Origin: Cecembia rubra
GTDB lineage: Bacteria > Bacteroidota > Bacteroidia > Cytophagales > Cyclobacteriaceae
Assembly: GCF_003014575.1 (NCBI RefSeq)
Contig: NZ_PYGF01000012.1
Coordinates: 62,001 to 126,000, forward strand
Length of the DNA: 64,000 nucleotides
Direction of reading: 5' to 3'
Part shown: piece after piece, positions 42,789 to 52,250 of the stretch
How positions within the stretch are numbered: position 1 is the first letter of the stretch
Layout of the letters: each line of letters opens with the position of its first letter
The notes under the pieces: generated by a model
Told to the model about the DNA's origin: nothing
Databases searched by the model: none
The model's input: the letters and a program-made list of their open reading frames with translations, nothing else
Program-made: the position numbers and the translations under genes

Positions 42789-44660
42789 TCAGAGATTTAC
42801 AAGTGTACCCTGTTTGATGACTTTTTGAATTTGGAGTCGTTTTTCAATACTGAAGTTAAAAATTACAGTATCATTTGTGGGCTTTAGTCCTACAAAATAT
42901 AAAGGTACAGTTGAGGCCATCTTCCAGGCCTCAGAAATATCGGTAATTTTTTCTTTAACCAGGTATTCAATTCCATCTAATAGACTTTTTGCTGCGCCTG
43001 CCAACAGGCCATTTCCATATTTCATGGATAAGCGACCATTTTCTTCGAGAATAATTTCTTCCCCAATCGGGCTTTGGTATGCTCCTGGCTCCATTCCGCA
43101 AAATTTGGTACTGTCACTTATCAAGAAGGCTTTTTCTTTTTTGATTTTTAGGACCGCTTTTAAGAAGGAAGGATCCAAATGAAAACCATCGGCTATCAGA
43201 CTGGTATATAAATCTTCCTGTACTAATTGGTCCCATAAGATATTTGGATGTCTGTGTAGCATCATGGGGACAGCATTTCCCAAATGGGTGGAAAGAGTTG
43301 CTCCTGATGTTACAGCATTAGTTATATCCGAATAAGTTGCACTCGAATGCCCGATAGCAGTTAAAATCCCCTCTTCTTTACATCTTTTGATTAATTCTAT
43401 TGCTCCTTCCAATTCAGGCGCTAAAGTGATGAGTTTGATTCGTCCTCCACTGGCCTTTTGAAATTTTTCAACTAATTTCCAAGAGGGTTTTTGAATGTAT
43501 TTTTCAGGATGGGCGCCTTTTGCCCCTTCAAAGGAAGAAATGAATGGTCCTTCCAAGTGAATTCCCAAAATGCAGGAATTGATCAGGGGATCAATTTGGC
43601 AAGCCCTATGAATAATTTTGAGATTTTTTTCCACAGTTTGCGGGTCATTGGTAATCATTGTAGGAAAGAAACCCGTCACTCCTTTTTTTAATAGGGCATT
43701 TATTGCTTGTCGGATAGAGTGTTCGGTCAGTTCCATTTCGTTGAAATCAATTCCGGCGATTCCATTGACTTGCAGGTCTATAAGTCCTGGTCCGCAAAAA
43801 GGGAATTGTATTGATGCATGGTCAGGAATTGAGATTGCTGTCATCCGCATCTCTTGCATTTCATTCAAAATACAGAGTTTCCTGGAAATGATATCCATTA
43901 AAAATTGTGTTTCCTGAGGTTTTCCAATCTCAAAAGCAGGTAGGGCATTTTTGTCAGTAAATAAATGACAGTTCCAATGGCCCCGCAATATAGTGGCCGG
44001 ACAATGCTCATCAACAGTGCCATGAATGGTTTGGTAAACAGCCTCTTTTTTTCGTGTTCCAGGAACCACACAGCATATAAAATCTGCATTCAATAATGCT
44101 GGAACTGTTAATGTAATCGCATGGGTAGGTACAGAATCAAAGCTTTCAAAACAGCCGTCATTTACCTGTTGCTGCCTGCAGTATTCATCCAGCTCTACTT
44201 CCTTGACCAATAGGTTGTCATTAAAATCTGCTACAGGAGGGTCATTGAATGCTATATGTCCGTTTTCACCTATACCCAAACATACGATGTCAATTTTTTT
44301 TTCACTCAATAAACCTGAATACCTTTTGCATTCCTTCTCACTGGTATTGTTTCCATCAATCAGGTGTACCCGCTTCATTGGGACATGGTCAAAAAGAGCA
44401 GATTTCAAAAAATTTGAAAAAAGAGCAGTATGGCTATGGTCAAGACCAAGATATTCATCCATATGAAAAGCAACTATCTTTTCCCAGGGGATAATCGGAG
44501 AATTTCTGAGGTAATTCAAAAACTCATTTTGTGAAGGAGCAGCAGCAAAGACCATCCGGATTTCATCTTTTTGTCCGGCAAGTTCAATGATGTGTTTTTC
44601 CACCAACTTTCCGGAAGCTTCACCCATTTTTGCTCTATTTGGATAGACTTTTACCTGCAT
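42789..44660 (-). CDS. Fused glucosamine-6-phosphate deaminase / N-acetylglucosamine-6-phosphate deacetylase (NagB-NagA)
   Basis: The 623-aa chain joins two consecutive enzymes of GlcNAc catabolism. Residues 1-262 are NagB-like: HMDEYLGL near 66-73 with the catalytic Asp-Glu, and GIGENGHIAFNDP at 129-141. Residues about 290-623 are NagA-like amidohydrolase: PGLIDLQVNG, HLEGPF at 368-373 with the metal Glu, GHSSA at 437-441, HLGNAVPM from 459, DGFHLD near 490 and LISDS near 515. NagA would deacetylate GlcNAc-6-P and NagB deaminate-isomerise GlcN-6-P to fructose-6-P. Only about 28 residues separate the domains, so most of the usual N-terminal beta-strands of NagA are missing. The gene starts 6 bp after the symporter gene and belongs to an operon with it and an oxidoreductase. 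No sugar kinase is seen. Confidence 0.9.
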   Translation of the reverse strand: MQVKVYPNRAKMGEASGKLVEKHIIELAGQKDEIRMVFAAAPSQNEFLNYLRNSPIIPWEKIVAFHMDEYLGLDHSHTALFSNFLKSALFDHVPMKRVHLIDGNNTSEKECKRYSGLLSEKKIDIVCLGIGENGHIAFNDPPVADFNDNLLVKEVELDEYCRQQQVNDGCFESFDSVPTHAITLTVPALLNADFICCVVPGTRKKEAVYQTIHGTVDEHCPATILRGHWNCHLFTDKNALPAFEIGKPQETQFLMDIISRKLCILNEMQEMRMTAISIPDHASIQFPFCGPGLIDLQVNGIAGIDFNEMELTEHSIRQAINALLKKGVTGFFPTMITNDPQTVEKNLKIIHRACQIDPLINSCILGIHLEGPFISSFEGAKGAHPEKYIQKPSWKLVEKFQKASGGRIKLITLAPELEGAIELIKRCKEEGILTAIGHSSATYSDITNAVTSGATLSTHLGNAVPMMLHRHPNILWDQLVQEDLYTSLIADGFHLDPSFLKAVLKIKKEKAFLISDSTKFCGMEPGAYQSPIGEEIILEENGRLSMKYGNGLLAGAAKSLLDGIEYLVKEKITDISEAWKMASTVPLYFVGLKPTNDTVIFNFSIEKRLQIQKVIKQGTLVNL

Positions 44661-44666
44661 AATTAT

Positions 44667-46127
44667 TTAATTGTTTCTCAAAATAGAAAACATCTGGTTT
44701 ACTTTTTCTGGGATCTCTCTTTTTGGAAGGAAACCTATTGTCACATAGGTGATAAAAGAAACCAATAATGGAAGACTGACCTGAACTGCCAGGTTTCCGA
44801 TTTCCACATTTTTTGTAAATATAAATGCAAGCAGACCAGTCAGGATGGAAGAAATAGCTGCGGCTGATCCACATTTTTTAAATGTCGGAACCAGGCCCAA
44901 AAGCAAAGGAATGGCAATTGGACCTACCAGGGCTCCAAACCAGGAGATAATCAAGCCTAAAACTCCTCCAAAGTATTCATATTGCAAAGCTACCAAGATG
45001 GTCAAAGTGGTGAAGACAAAGGTGACTGTTCTCGCTGTCTTCAAGGAGTTTGGATAGATTTTTTTGGAAATATTTGGAAGGATGTCCCTGTTGATTACTG
45101 CTGCTATGGTATTAATATCTGAAGAAGTCATTGACATGGTGTTGGCAAAGAGAGAAGCAATTACCAAGCCTACCAAACCAGATGGAAGTAACAGTAGGGT
45201 AAGTTCTCCATATGACTGGCCAGGATCAGCTAGGTCAGGGAGGAGTATTGGTGCAGCCCACATAGGGAAAAATAGAATCAAAGGCCAAATTAGATATAGC
45301 CATCCAGATAATCTTGCTGCTTTTATGACTTGATGCTCAGAAGGACTAGAAATGTAGCGGGTGGCCAGGTTCCATTGGCCTCCATTGTAGGATAAAAAAT
45401 TGATGAATAGGAAAGCAAGTGCAAACCCGACGGTGTAAGGGTCATTGAAAATTTGACTGTTACCCGTAGGCAATTGACCCCAAAGGTTAGAAAGAGTCGA
45501 CAAGCCATCGAGGTGCATCAATACCGCAATAAACATAACAATCCCTGCCAAAAGCTGAACGATGAACTGGGCAAAATCTGTTATGACTACTGCCCAAAGT
45601 CCTCCAAAAGTAATATACAAGAGTGAGATACCTCCAGATACAAGAATGCCAACCGATAGGCTCATTCCTGTAAATACATTCAATAGGATGGCAATGGAAG
45701 CCCATTTGGCACCAATATCAAACAACTTGAGCATTACTCCAGACCATGCCATTAGTTGTTGGGTAAAAAGATTGTATCTTATTTTTAAAAATTCCAAAGG
45801 GGATTGAATATGGAAAGACTTTCTCAGCTTCATCCAAAGAATAGGGAATTTTTTGGCACTGACCAAAATACCAATGCCAATAGTAAATGCCCACCAGAAA
45901 TAAACAGAAATTCCATGGGTATAAGCCAAAGCGGCATAAGCTACAAATACCGCCCCGCTGTATCCGGATACATGGTGTGAAATACCGGACAACCACCAAG
46001 GGAGATTTCCTCCAGCTACGAAATAGTCTTCGGAATTCTTATTTCTATAATAGGCATAAACCCCTATTGCCAACATCAGTAAGAAAAACAAACTGATAAT
46101 AATCAGATCAAGATGGCTAAGCTTCAT
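44667..46127 (-). CDS. Sodium:solute symporter (SSS family)
   Basis: This 486-aa membrane protein has about 13 helices and a typical SSS N-terminus (DYFVAGGNLPWWLSGISHHV, then SGYSGAVFVAYAALAY). Later helices carry SLFANTMSMTSSDINTIAAV, matching the sodium-site and substrate-site helix of the family. It couples Na+ entry to uptake of a small solute. It is sandwiched between a Gfo/Idh gene (15 bp) and NagB-NagA (6 bp), so the likely cargo is GlcNAc, another amino sugar or an oxidised amino sugar. The inner membrane location is clear; the substrate is inferred only from context. Confidence 0.9.
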   Translation of the reverse strand: MKLSHLDLIIISLFFLLMLAIGVYAYYRNKNSEDYFVAGGNLPWWLSGISHHVSGYSGAVFVAYAALAYTHGISVYFWWAFTIGIGILVSAKKFPILWMKLRKSFHIQSPLEFLKIRYNLFTQQLMAWSGVMLKLFDIGAKWASIAILLNVFTGMSLSVGILVSGGISLLYITFGGLWAVVITDFAQFIVQLLAGIVMFIAVLMHLDGLSTLSNLWGQLPTGNSQIFNDPYTVGFALAFLFINFLSYNGGQWNLATRYISSPSEHQVIKAARLSGWLYLIWPLILFFPMWAAPILLPDLADPGQSYGELTLLLLPSGLVGLVIASLFANTMSMTSSDINTIAAVINRDILPNISKKIYPNSLKTARTVTFVFTTLTILVALQYEYFGGVLGLIISWFGALVGPIAIPLLLGLVPTFKKCGSAAAISSILTGLLAFIFTKNVEIGNLAVQVSLPLLVSFITYVTIGFLPKREIPEKVNQMFSILRNN

Positions 46128-46142
46128 AGTTTAGAAGAATTG

Positions 46143-47495
46143 CTATACAATTGGTTCCCATCCTGGCTGATATTGCCTTGACCAATATTGCTGTGCCTCA
46201 GGATTATTGAGGATATGACCTGTTTTAGAGTCTATGTCCAAAGTTTTGCCTAATCGTTGTGAAATATTTCCTAACTGCACCAAAAGTGTACTTGTTTGAC
46301 CCCCAGTGATATCTGCAGCAAGTGGGGTTCCTTTTCTGATGGCATCAAACATGTTTTGGATGTGGATGCTGTCAAGTTCATGGGTTGGATCGGATAAGTT
46401 TCTAGGATCCACAGGTCTATTGTATCGGACTTCTTTGACCACCTTGTTCTGTCGATCCAAAATACTGTAATTATTTCCTCCATCGATTTTGATGGCTCCC
46501 TCTTCTCCATAGAAAATCACGCCTACACTGGAACCTTCTATATTTAGACCATTGCAGCTTCTTCCTTCCCAAGTGATAAGGCTCTTGTTTTCAAATTCCA
46601 AGTTGATAATCTGGGTATCTGGTGTCTCCCAATCATCCTGATAATGATATCGTCCACCAGCTGAACTCACTTTACTTGGATATTCCACTTGCAAGCCCCA
46701 TCTAGCCAAATCCACCATGTGGGTACCATTGTTTAAGGCCTCTCCAGTTCCCCAATTCCAAAACCAATGCCAGTTGTAATGAATGATGTTATCTCGGAAA
46801 TCTTCCCGTGGGGCAGGTCCTTGCCACAGTTCGTAATCAAGATGTTTGGGCACCTGAACTTTTTTACCAATTCCTATGGGCGACCTGTTGTTGGTATACC
46901 AAGTTTTGGCCATATATGGTCTTCCAATAACTCCTGCATGCAATTCCTTGATGGCTTCTGCAACATTGGGCCAGGACCTTCTTTGGTTACCCATTTGAAT
47001 GATCCTTTTATATTTGGCTGTAGCCAGTAATAGCAATTCTCCCTCATGGGGGTTATGACTTGCGGGTTTTTCCAGATATACATCTTTTTCTGCTTTACAG
47101 GCGAGTATTGCTGCAGGTGCATGCCAATGGTCAGGAGCAGCCACTACCAATATATCCATTTCTTTGTCTTCCAGACTTTTTCTGAAGTCCTTTGTGTTTT
47201 TGGGTTTTTGCTTTTGAACAGCTGAAACTGACTGAATGCACTTTTCAGCTGCAATGCTGTCCACATCACAAACATGTAGTACTTCAGAATTTGGTTGGGA
47301 GGCAAAATTTAAAGCTAGGGCTAATCCTCGGCTATTGACGCCCATAACAGCTACTTTGATTCGCTCATTGGCTCCTAGGATATTTTTATAACTTTTTGCA
47401 CTGAAGGCAGGCAATACACCACCTAAATTTATTGCGGTTGCCAATCCAAGTGATTTCCTGATGAATTCTCTTCTGGAGTCTTTATTTTTTTTCAT
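46143..47495 (-). CDS. Gfo/Idh/MocA oxidoreductase, Tat-exported (C)
   Basis: I start at the ATG at 47495, giving MKKNKDSRREFIRKSLGLAT with a twin-arginine motif; a further in-frame ATG at 47546 adds 17 Ser-rich residues. The 450-aa enzyme has VAVMGVNSRG, VVAAPDHWHAPA, the EKP catalytic motif (KDVYLEKPASHNP) and NNGTHMVDLARWGL. It leads an operon with the SSS symporter and NagB-NagA. Export plus that operon suggests oxidation of an amino-sugar glycoside in the periplasm before uptake. A GH109-like glycosidase role was considered, but the GH109 signatures I know are not visible. Confidence 0.85.
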   Translation of the reverse strand: MKKNKDSRREFIRKSLGLATAINLGGVLPAFSAKSYKNILGANERIKVAVMGVNSRGLALALNFASQPNSEVLHVCDVDSIAAEKCIQSVSAVQKQKPKNTKDFRKSLEDKEMDILVVAAPDHWHAPAAILACKAEKDVYLEKPASHNPHEGELLLLATAKYKRIIQMGNQRRSWPNVAEAIKELHAGVIGRPYMAKTWYTNNRSPIGIGKKVQVPKHLDYELWQGPAPREDFRDNIIHYNWHWFWNWGTGEALNNGTHMVDLARWGLQVEYPSKVSSAGGRYHYQDDWETPDTQIINLEFENKSLITWEGRSCNGLNIEGSSVGVIFYGEEGAIKIDGGNNYSILDRQNKVVKEVRYNRPVDPRNLSDPTHELDSIHIQNMFDAIRKGTPLAADITGGQTSTLLVQLGNISQRLGKTLDIDSKTGHILNNPEAQQYWSRQYQPGWEPIV

Positions 47496-47786
47496 AGTGC
47501 TGCTGGATGAACTTAGTTTACTTCGATCCGAAGAAGGGGTGAGCATAGATTTTCCATCAATATATTAATTTACTCATTTTGTTTGGCGAAAATTTTGTTA
47601 ATCGGGCGTATCTTAATTTAAAAATTTGAATTATTAAGAATTGTTCAAAATTTCTCCTTTGATGTAAATCATTTTTGATTTACCGTTTTCAAGCCCTAAT
47701 TTTCAACAAGTTGCAAGAGTCAGTGGATTACCTATTTGACATCAATTTCCAATGCGAAGTATTTTATAGCTTAAGTCAATACCCTT
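47496..47786. other. Divergent promoter region between two Gfo/Idh/MocA genes
   Basis: This 291-bp, very AT-rich region must serve the leftward operon (oxidoreductase-symporter-NagBA) and the rightward oxidoreductase-DUF1080 pair. I find TTTG-containing stretches but no full TAnnTTTG box at correct spacing in either direction. No other gene is present. Confidence 0.5.
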
Positions 47787-49073
47787 ATGAACCAAAGAAG
47801 AAGCTTTCTAAAATCAACAGGAACTGCCATAGTTGGAACTGCAGTCCTGCCCATGGCATTTATCAATCACCCTGTAAAAGCCACCTTTGACCGAGTTTTG
47901 AAAGTTGGGCTGATTGGTTGTGGAGGAAGGGGAACAGGTGCTGCAGCCCAGGCACTTAAGGCCGACCCTGATGCAGTATTGACATGTATGGCTGATATTT
48001 TTCCGGATTACCTAAAAGAATCATACGATAACCTCATGATGTTCAATCCTAATCAGGTTAAAGTAGATAAAGCACATCAGTTTATAGGCTTTGATGCCTA
48101 CAGAAAGGTTTTGGATTCGGATGTGGACGTTGTAATATTGACTACACCTCCTGCATTTAGACCCCATCATTTTGTTGAAGCGGTAGCTGCAGGGAAGCAT
48201 GTCTTTTGTGAGAAGCCAGTTGCAGTAGATGCTCCAGGTGTCCGGGCAGTATTGGAAGCAGCTAAAAAAGCCAAGGAGAAAGGGTTATCTGTGGTTTCAG
48301 GTTTTACCTATCGCTATGATTTTCCCAAAAGAGCTCTTTTTGAAAAGATCTCCAAGGGGGAAATTGGTGAAGTCAGGTCTATTTTGACTGTGAGGAACGG
48401 TGGAGGACTTTGGTATAAAGAAAGAAAGCCTAACTGGACAGAAATGGAATACCAGTTGAGGAATTGGTATTACTATGATTGGTTATCCGGTGATTACATT
48501 GTGGAGATGATGGTGCATAGTTTGGATTTGATGTCATGGGCTTTAGATGGGCAATTGCCTGTCAGGGTTACTGCCACAGGAGGAAGGCAGGCAAGAACAG
48601 AATCAAAATGGGGGAATATTTATGATCATTTCGCTATTGAATATGAATACCCAAACGGTGTCAAAGGGGTACATTTCAGTAGGCAGCAACAAGGTAGTTC
48701 CAATACCAATAGAGCGGAGATAATCGGGAGGGAAGGAGATGCCTTCATTGATATCGGTAGGCAAATCCATGCCATCAGTGGCAGTAATACATGGAACTAT
48801 GAAGGTGAAAAAAACAATCCTTATGAAACCCAGCATGAGGAATTGTTTACTGCCATCCGGAAGGGACAGCCGATCAATGAAGGGGAGTTGATGGCCAATA
48901 GTACCATGCTGGCTATCATAGGAAGGATGGCTGCATATAGTGGTCAGACCATTTCTTGGCAAGATGCGATGAGTTCCAATTTGACCTTGGGCCCCAAAAT
49001 GGAAGATTATGACTGGGATTTGGTATGGCCTGTTACACCTGTGGCAGTGCCAGGCGTTTCCAAAGTTTTGTAA
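47787..49073 (+). CDS. Gfo/Idh/MocA oxidoreductase, exported (D)
   Basis: The 428-aa enzyme begins MNQRRSFLKSTGTAIVGTAV, a Tat-type signal. It has a good dinucleotide motif GLIGCGGRGTGAA, LTTPPAFRPHH and the catalytic HVFCEKPVAVD (EKP), followed by DYIVEMMVHSLDLMSWAL with the His near the sugar. It sits 27 bp upstream of a DUF1080 gene. That pairing is the signature of the recently recognised route in which a Gfo/Idh enzyme oxidises a glycoside at C3 and a DUF1080 protein cleaves the 3-keto-glycoside by elimination/hydration. The assignment to that route is inferred from family and context. Confidence 0.88.
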   Translation: MNQRRSFLKSTGTAIVGTAVLPMAFINHPVKATFDRVLKVGLIGCGGRGTGAAAQALKADPDAVLTCMADIFPDYLKESYDNLMMFNPNQVKVDKAHQFIGFDAYRKVLDSDVDVVILTTPPAFRPHHFVEAVAAGKHVFCEKPVAVDAPGVRAVLEAAKKAKEKGLSVVSGFTYRYDFPKRALFEKISKGEIGEVRSILTVRNGGGLWYKERKPNWTEMEYQLRNWYYYDWLSGDYIVEMMVHSLDLMSWALDGQLPVRVTATGGRQARTESKWGNIYDHFAIEYEYPNGVKGVHFSRQQQGSSNTNRAEIIGREGDAFIDIGRQIHAISGSNTWNYEGEKNNPYETQHEELFTAIRKGQPINEGELMANSTMLAIIGRMAAYSGQTISWQDAMSSNLTLGPKMEDYDWDLVWPVTPVAVPGVSKVL

Positions 49074-49100
49074 TAAAATGATGAATTCAATTCAGTTGTA

Positions 49101-49841
49101 ATGAAAAAAATACTTTTACAATTTGCCTTGATAGCTTTTGCGTTGAAGGTTCCAGCACAAGGTTATTTATTTGAATTTGGTACAGTAAGGGGATTGGAAG
49201 CATTGGTTGCATCAAATGCTCCAGAAGAAGTTCCTATCAAATGGTTTGATGTCAATACCGGCAAGGATTCCTGGTATTTTGAAGGAGATGAGCTGGTGTG
49301 TCAAGGATTGCCTATTGGGGTAATCCGCTCTGAGAAGCAATACCAAAATTTCATCATGCATATCGAATGGAAGCATATGGAGGCAGGTGGTAATTCAGGG
49401 ACATTTGTCTGGAGCAGTGCTGTTCCCGGAGATAACAGGTTGCCTGATGGAGTTGAAGTTCAAATGTTGGAATTGGATTGGGTAAATCAGAATAAAAAGG
49501 ATGGTATTTTGCCACCTATCGCCTATGTCCATGGCGAATTGTTTGGTGTTGGAGGGGTGGAGACCGTACCTGATAACCCAAGAGGTAGCCGTAGTAAATC
49601 CATTGAAAACCGTTGTTTGGGAAAAGGGGAGTGGAATACCTATGTGGTAGTTTGTCTGGACGGGGTAATTAAATTGTCCGTTAACGGGAAATTTGTAAAT
49701 GGTATCAGTCAGTCTACTCAAAGAAAAGGTTATATCTGTTTGGAAGCAGAAGGATCTCCCATCCACTTCCGGAATCTTAGGATTACAGAATTACCACACG
49801 GGGTTATTTCAGAAGATCAAATTGCGGATTTGATCCAATGA
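49101..49841 (+). CDS. DUF1080 protein (3-keto-disaccharide hydrolase/lyase-like), exported
   Basis: This 246-aa protein has a short signal peptide ([19 protein letters not shown]). The concanavalin-like jelly-roll body contains [40 protein letters not shown] and [14 protein letters not shown], all standard for DUF1080 (PF06439, '3-keto-disaccharide hydrolase'). The conserved E-W-K and GGNSG segments are intact. It probably acts in the periplasm on 3-keto-glycosides produced by the upstream oxidoreductase (gap 27 bp). Confidence 0.87.
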   Translation: MKKILLQFALIAFALKVPAQGYLFEFGTVRGLEALVASNAPEEVPIKWFDVNTGKDSWYFEGDELVCQGLPIGVIRSEKQYQNFIMHIEWKHMEAGGNSGTFVWSSAVPGDNRLPDGVEVQMLELDWVNQNKKDGILPPIAYVHGELFGVGGVETVPDNPRGSRSKSIENRCLGKGEWNTYVVVCLDGVIKLSVNGKFVNGISQSTQRKGYICLEAEGSPIHFRNLRITELPHGVISEDQIADLIQ

Positions 49842-50135
49842 TATTTAAATATATTTTTAGTTTAAATTTGGTGATTATATTGAGCTGGATAAAAATTAGC
49901 AGTATCAAAACATTGCAGTTTTAATAAATAGTTATCCAAATTTATTTACCGAATATATTATTGGTCTTCAATTAGCTCATTGTGATTTAACGATCATATC
50001 GCATTATTTGACCAAAAATACACAAGGCTATCAAGTAGATAAGCTTATTTGTTCCCAAAATCAAATCAATTTTTTTGGAAAGTTTCGAGAAATTTAAGTG
50101 AAGAGATAGGTTAATTTTTTTACCAAAGGCTAATT

Positions 50136-51182
50136 CTATTTACGTATTAGTTTGATTGGATAGCTTTTATTAGCATTCCATTGGCAAACATAAATATTTT
50201 CATCCTGGTCGATGCACACATCGTGGCAATGCTTAAAAATTGTTTCTTGTTGGACCATAAGCTGTAATTCTCCATCAATGTATTTTGGAGCTGTACCACC
50301 TGGATTGGAAACCACTTTATTGTTTTCATCCAGAATAGTTACAAAGCCCGAATTGTCCATTTGTTCAAGGTATTTTTTTCTGGACCAACATACACCTGCA
50401 TATAGGTGCATTCCATGAATTACCGGTCTACAGACAAAGGCTCCCGGAAGAAAAATTGTTTCAAGATAATGGCCATCCAATGTGAATCTTTTGAATGAAT
50501 TATGCCCTCTTGAGGTACAAAGTAGCGTAGGGACACCATCTTTTCTTTGGTCAACTGCTATACCATGAACAGTTTTGAATTGATGGTCTTCATGCCCATT
50601 ACCGCCAAACATTCTGATGAATTGGCCATTTCTGTCGTATTGAAGCACAAATTGGGAACCGTATCCATCGGTAATGTATAGGTCTCCATTTGGTGCTACT
50701 ACAGTTTCAGTAGGTGAGTAACCCATACCCTCAGAATAGATTCCTTGGCTTTTGGGATTTGGAATTTCGGTAATTATTTTTCCGTTTAGGCTGGTTTTGA
50801 TCACCCTTCCCCCGTTGTCTACTATCCAAAGAAACTCTTCTTCACCTTCTTTTACCAAAGAAAGCCCATGTGCCGCATTGAGGTTCAAAGTCCAGGAGTC
50901 CAAAATTTTCCCCGATTGGTTGTAAATGAGGATATTGTTTTTTGGTTCATCTGTGACCATGATGAGTCTTCCTTTTTTATCCATAACCATTTCATGACAG
51001 TTGTTGACCGGAAATTTGGAAGGATCTAATGAACCCCAGTTTAAGTCAACACTATAAGTGAAATCACCATGACCTATGATGGTGTCTTTGTTCAGATTGA
51101 AGGATGTAAGGGAAAATGTGCTCATAGCTAAGCCAGATAAGGCGGTTTGTTTAATAAAATCTCTCCGATTGATGCTAGTCAT
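50136..51182 (-). CDS. NHL-repeat beta-propeller protein, Tat-exported
   Basis: This 348-aa protein begins MTSINRRDFIKQTALSGLAM, a twin-arginine signal. The rest is a six-bladed NHL-type propeller: NCHEMVMDKKGRLIMVTDEP, ETVVAPNGDLYITDGYGSQF, VHGIAVDQRKDGVPTLLC and HDVCIDQDENIYVCQWN. Related folds include peptidyl-hydroxyglycine amidating lyases and sugar lactonases. His residues on several blades could bind metal, but the catalytic identity is unknown. It is divergent from the TIM-barrel isomerase gene, and a role on an oxidised sugar or lactone would suit the neighbourhood; that is only an inference. Confidence 0.78.
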   Translation of the reverse strand: MTSINRRDFIKQTALSGLAMSTFSLTSFNLNKDTIIGHGDFTYSVDLNWGSLDPSKFPVNNCHEMVMDKKGRLIMVTDEPKNNILIYNQSGKILDSWTLNLNAAHGLSLVKEGEEEFLWIVDNGGRVIKTSLNGKIITEIPNPKSQGIYSEGMGYSPTETVVAPNGDLYITDGYGSQFVLQYDRNGQFIRMFGGNGHEDHQFKTVHGIAVDQRKDGVPTLLCTSRGHNSFKRFTLDGHYLETIFLPGAFVCRPVIHGMHLYAGVCWSRKKYLEQMDNSGFVTILDENNKVVSNPGGTAPKYIDGELQLMVQQETIFKHCHDVCIDQDENIYVCQWNANKSYPIKLIRK

Positions 51183-51309
51183 GGTGTTGTTTGGAAATTC
51201 AAAACAAAATATCTTAAAATTTAAGCAAAGTATAATGCCATTTGTAAAAAAATAAAGAATAGTACTGAAATATTTTGATTATTTTTAAGCACAAACCCAA
51301 TAAAGACCT

Positions 51310-52146
51310 ATGAAAAAAATCACAAAAATTCTAAGCTTAGGCTTAATTATGCTTTTGCCTGGAGCGTTGTTTGCCCAGGAAATTGCTCTTCAGCTCTATT
51401 CCCTTAGGAATGAGATGCGGGAAGATATGAAAGGCTCACATCAATTGATTGCTGACTGGGGCATAAAATATCTTGAAGGTGGTGGCACATATGGAATGGA
51501 GCAAGGTGCTTATAAATCTTTTATTTCTGGGTTGGGGCTTTCAGTAATAGCTGTAGGTGCAGATTTTAAGCAATTACAGGAGAATCCCCAAGCAATTATA
51601 GATAATGCAAAAGCTTATGGTGCTAAATATGCCACATGCTTTTGGATTCCTCATGAAAATGGAAAATTCAGCATCAAAGAGACTTTGGAAGCAGTAAAAG
51701 TCTTTAATGAAGCAGGGAAGATTTTGAAAGATGCAGGTATTACCCTTTGTTACCATCCCCATGGATATGAGTTCAAGCCTCATGGAAAGGGAGTGCTTTT
51801 TGATGAGCTGTTGAAGAATTCAAAAAACTATGCCTTCAATATGGATGTATATTGGGTGCAGATGGGCGGTGGAGATCCCTTGGCCATCATGAAAAAATAT
51901 CCCAAGAAATTCCCATTGCTCCATTTGAAGGATAGGGCCCATGGTACCCCTGGTAGTACTGACGGTCGGGGAGATGTTGAAACCAATGTAGTATTAGGTA
52001 CAGGAGATATAGATATAAGAGGGCTAATCAAACAGGCTAAGAAGGTAGGTACAAAGTATCTGATCATTGAAGATGAGTCTTCCAGATCGGTACAACAGAT
52101 TCCACAAAGTGTTGATTTTATCAAGCAGGTTCTTTCAGAGAAATAA
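51310..52146 (+). CDS. Exported sugar phosphate isomerase/epimerase-like TIM barrel
   Basis: This 278-aa protein has a clear signal peptide (MKKITKILSLGLIMLLPGALFAQ). The AP-endonuclease-2-type barrel has EIALQLYSLRNEM, the first ligand strand LCYHPHGYEF, FNMDVYWVQMGG, LLHLKDRAHG and the closing LIIEDES, so the divalent-metal ligands look complete. Because it is exported, it cannot act on cytoplasmic sugar phosphates; an epimerase/isomerase or lyase acting on free keto-sugars in the periplasm is likelier. It ends with a clear terminator 20 bp after the stop. It is probably part of the same functional set as the oxidoreductase, DUF1080 and NHL genes to its left. Confidence 0.87.
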   Translation: MKKITKILSLGLIMLLPGALFAQEIALQLYSLRNEMREDMKGSHQLIADWGIKYLEGGGTYGMEQGAYKSFISGLGLSVIAVGADFKQLQENPQAIIDNAKAYGAKYATCFWIPHENGKFSIKETLEAVKVFNEAGKILKDAGITLCYHPHGYEFKPHGKGVLFDELLKNSKNYAFNMDVYWVQMGGGDPLAIMKKYPKKFPLLHLKDRAHGTPGSTDGRGDVETNVVLGTGDIDIRGLIKQAKKVGTKYLIIEDESSRSVQQIPQSVDFIKQVLSEK

Positions 52147-52164
52147 GTACTTGGACTTAATCCT

Positions 52165-52197
52165 AAAAAAAGCCCTCAGATTTTGAGGGTTTTTTTA
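52165..52197 (+). terminator. Intrinsic terminator after the exported isomerase gene
   Basis: Stem CCCTCA (52173-52178) pairs with TGAGGG (52184-52189) around a 5-base loop and is followed by seven T residues. The A tract before it may let it act on the other strand too, but there is no minus-strand gene there. It insulates the queE promoter. Confidence 0.9.
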
Positions 52198-52224
52198 GGA
52201 TTTTTTTGCTGGAACTTTTTGTCT

Positions 52225-52232
52225 TACCTTTG
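52225..52232 (+). promoter_or_regulatory. Candidate Bacteroidota -7 promoter box TACCTTTG for queE
   Basis: TACCTTTG matches the TAnnTTTG consensus exactly and lies 60 bp before the queE start, just after the upstream terminator. A TTG at 52206-52208 could be the -33 element, but its 16-base spacing is short. Transcription would start near 52240, about 11 bases upstream of the candidate riboswitch. Confidence 0.6.
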
Positions 52233-52250
52233 CGGTCCAATTGAATAAAT

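Noticed and set aside
46143-47495. GH109-type glycosidase
   Set aside because: It is an exported Gfo/Idh protein, as GH109 enzymes are, but the GH109 sequence signatures I know are not present.
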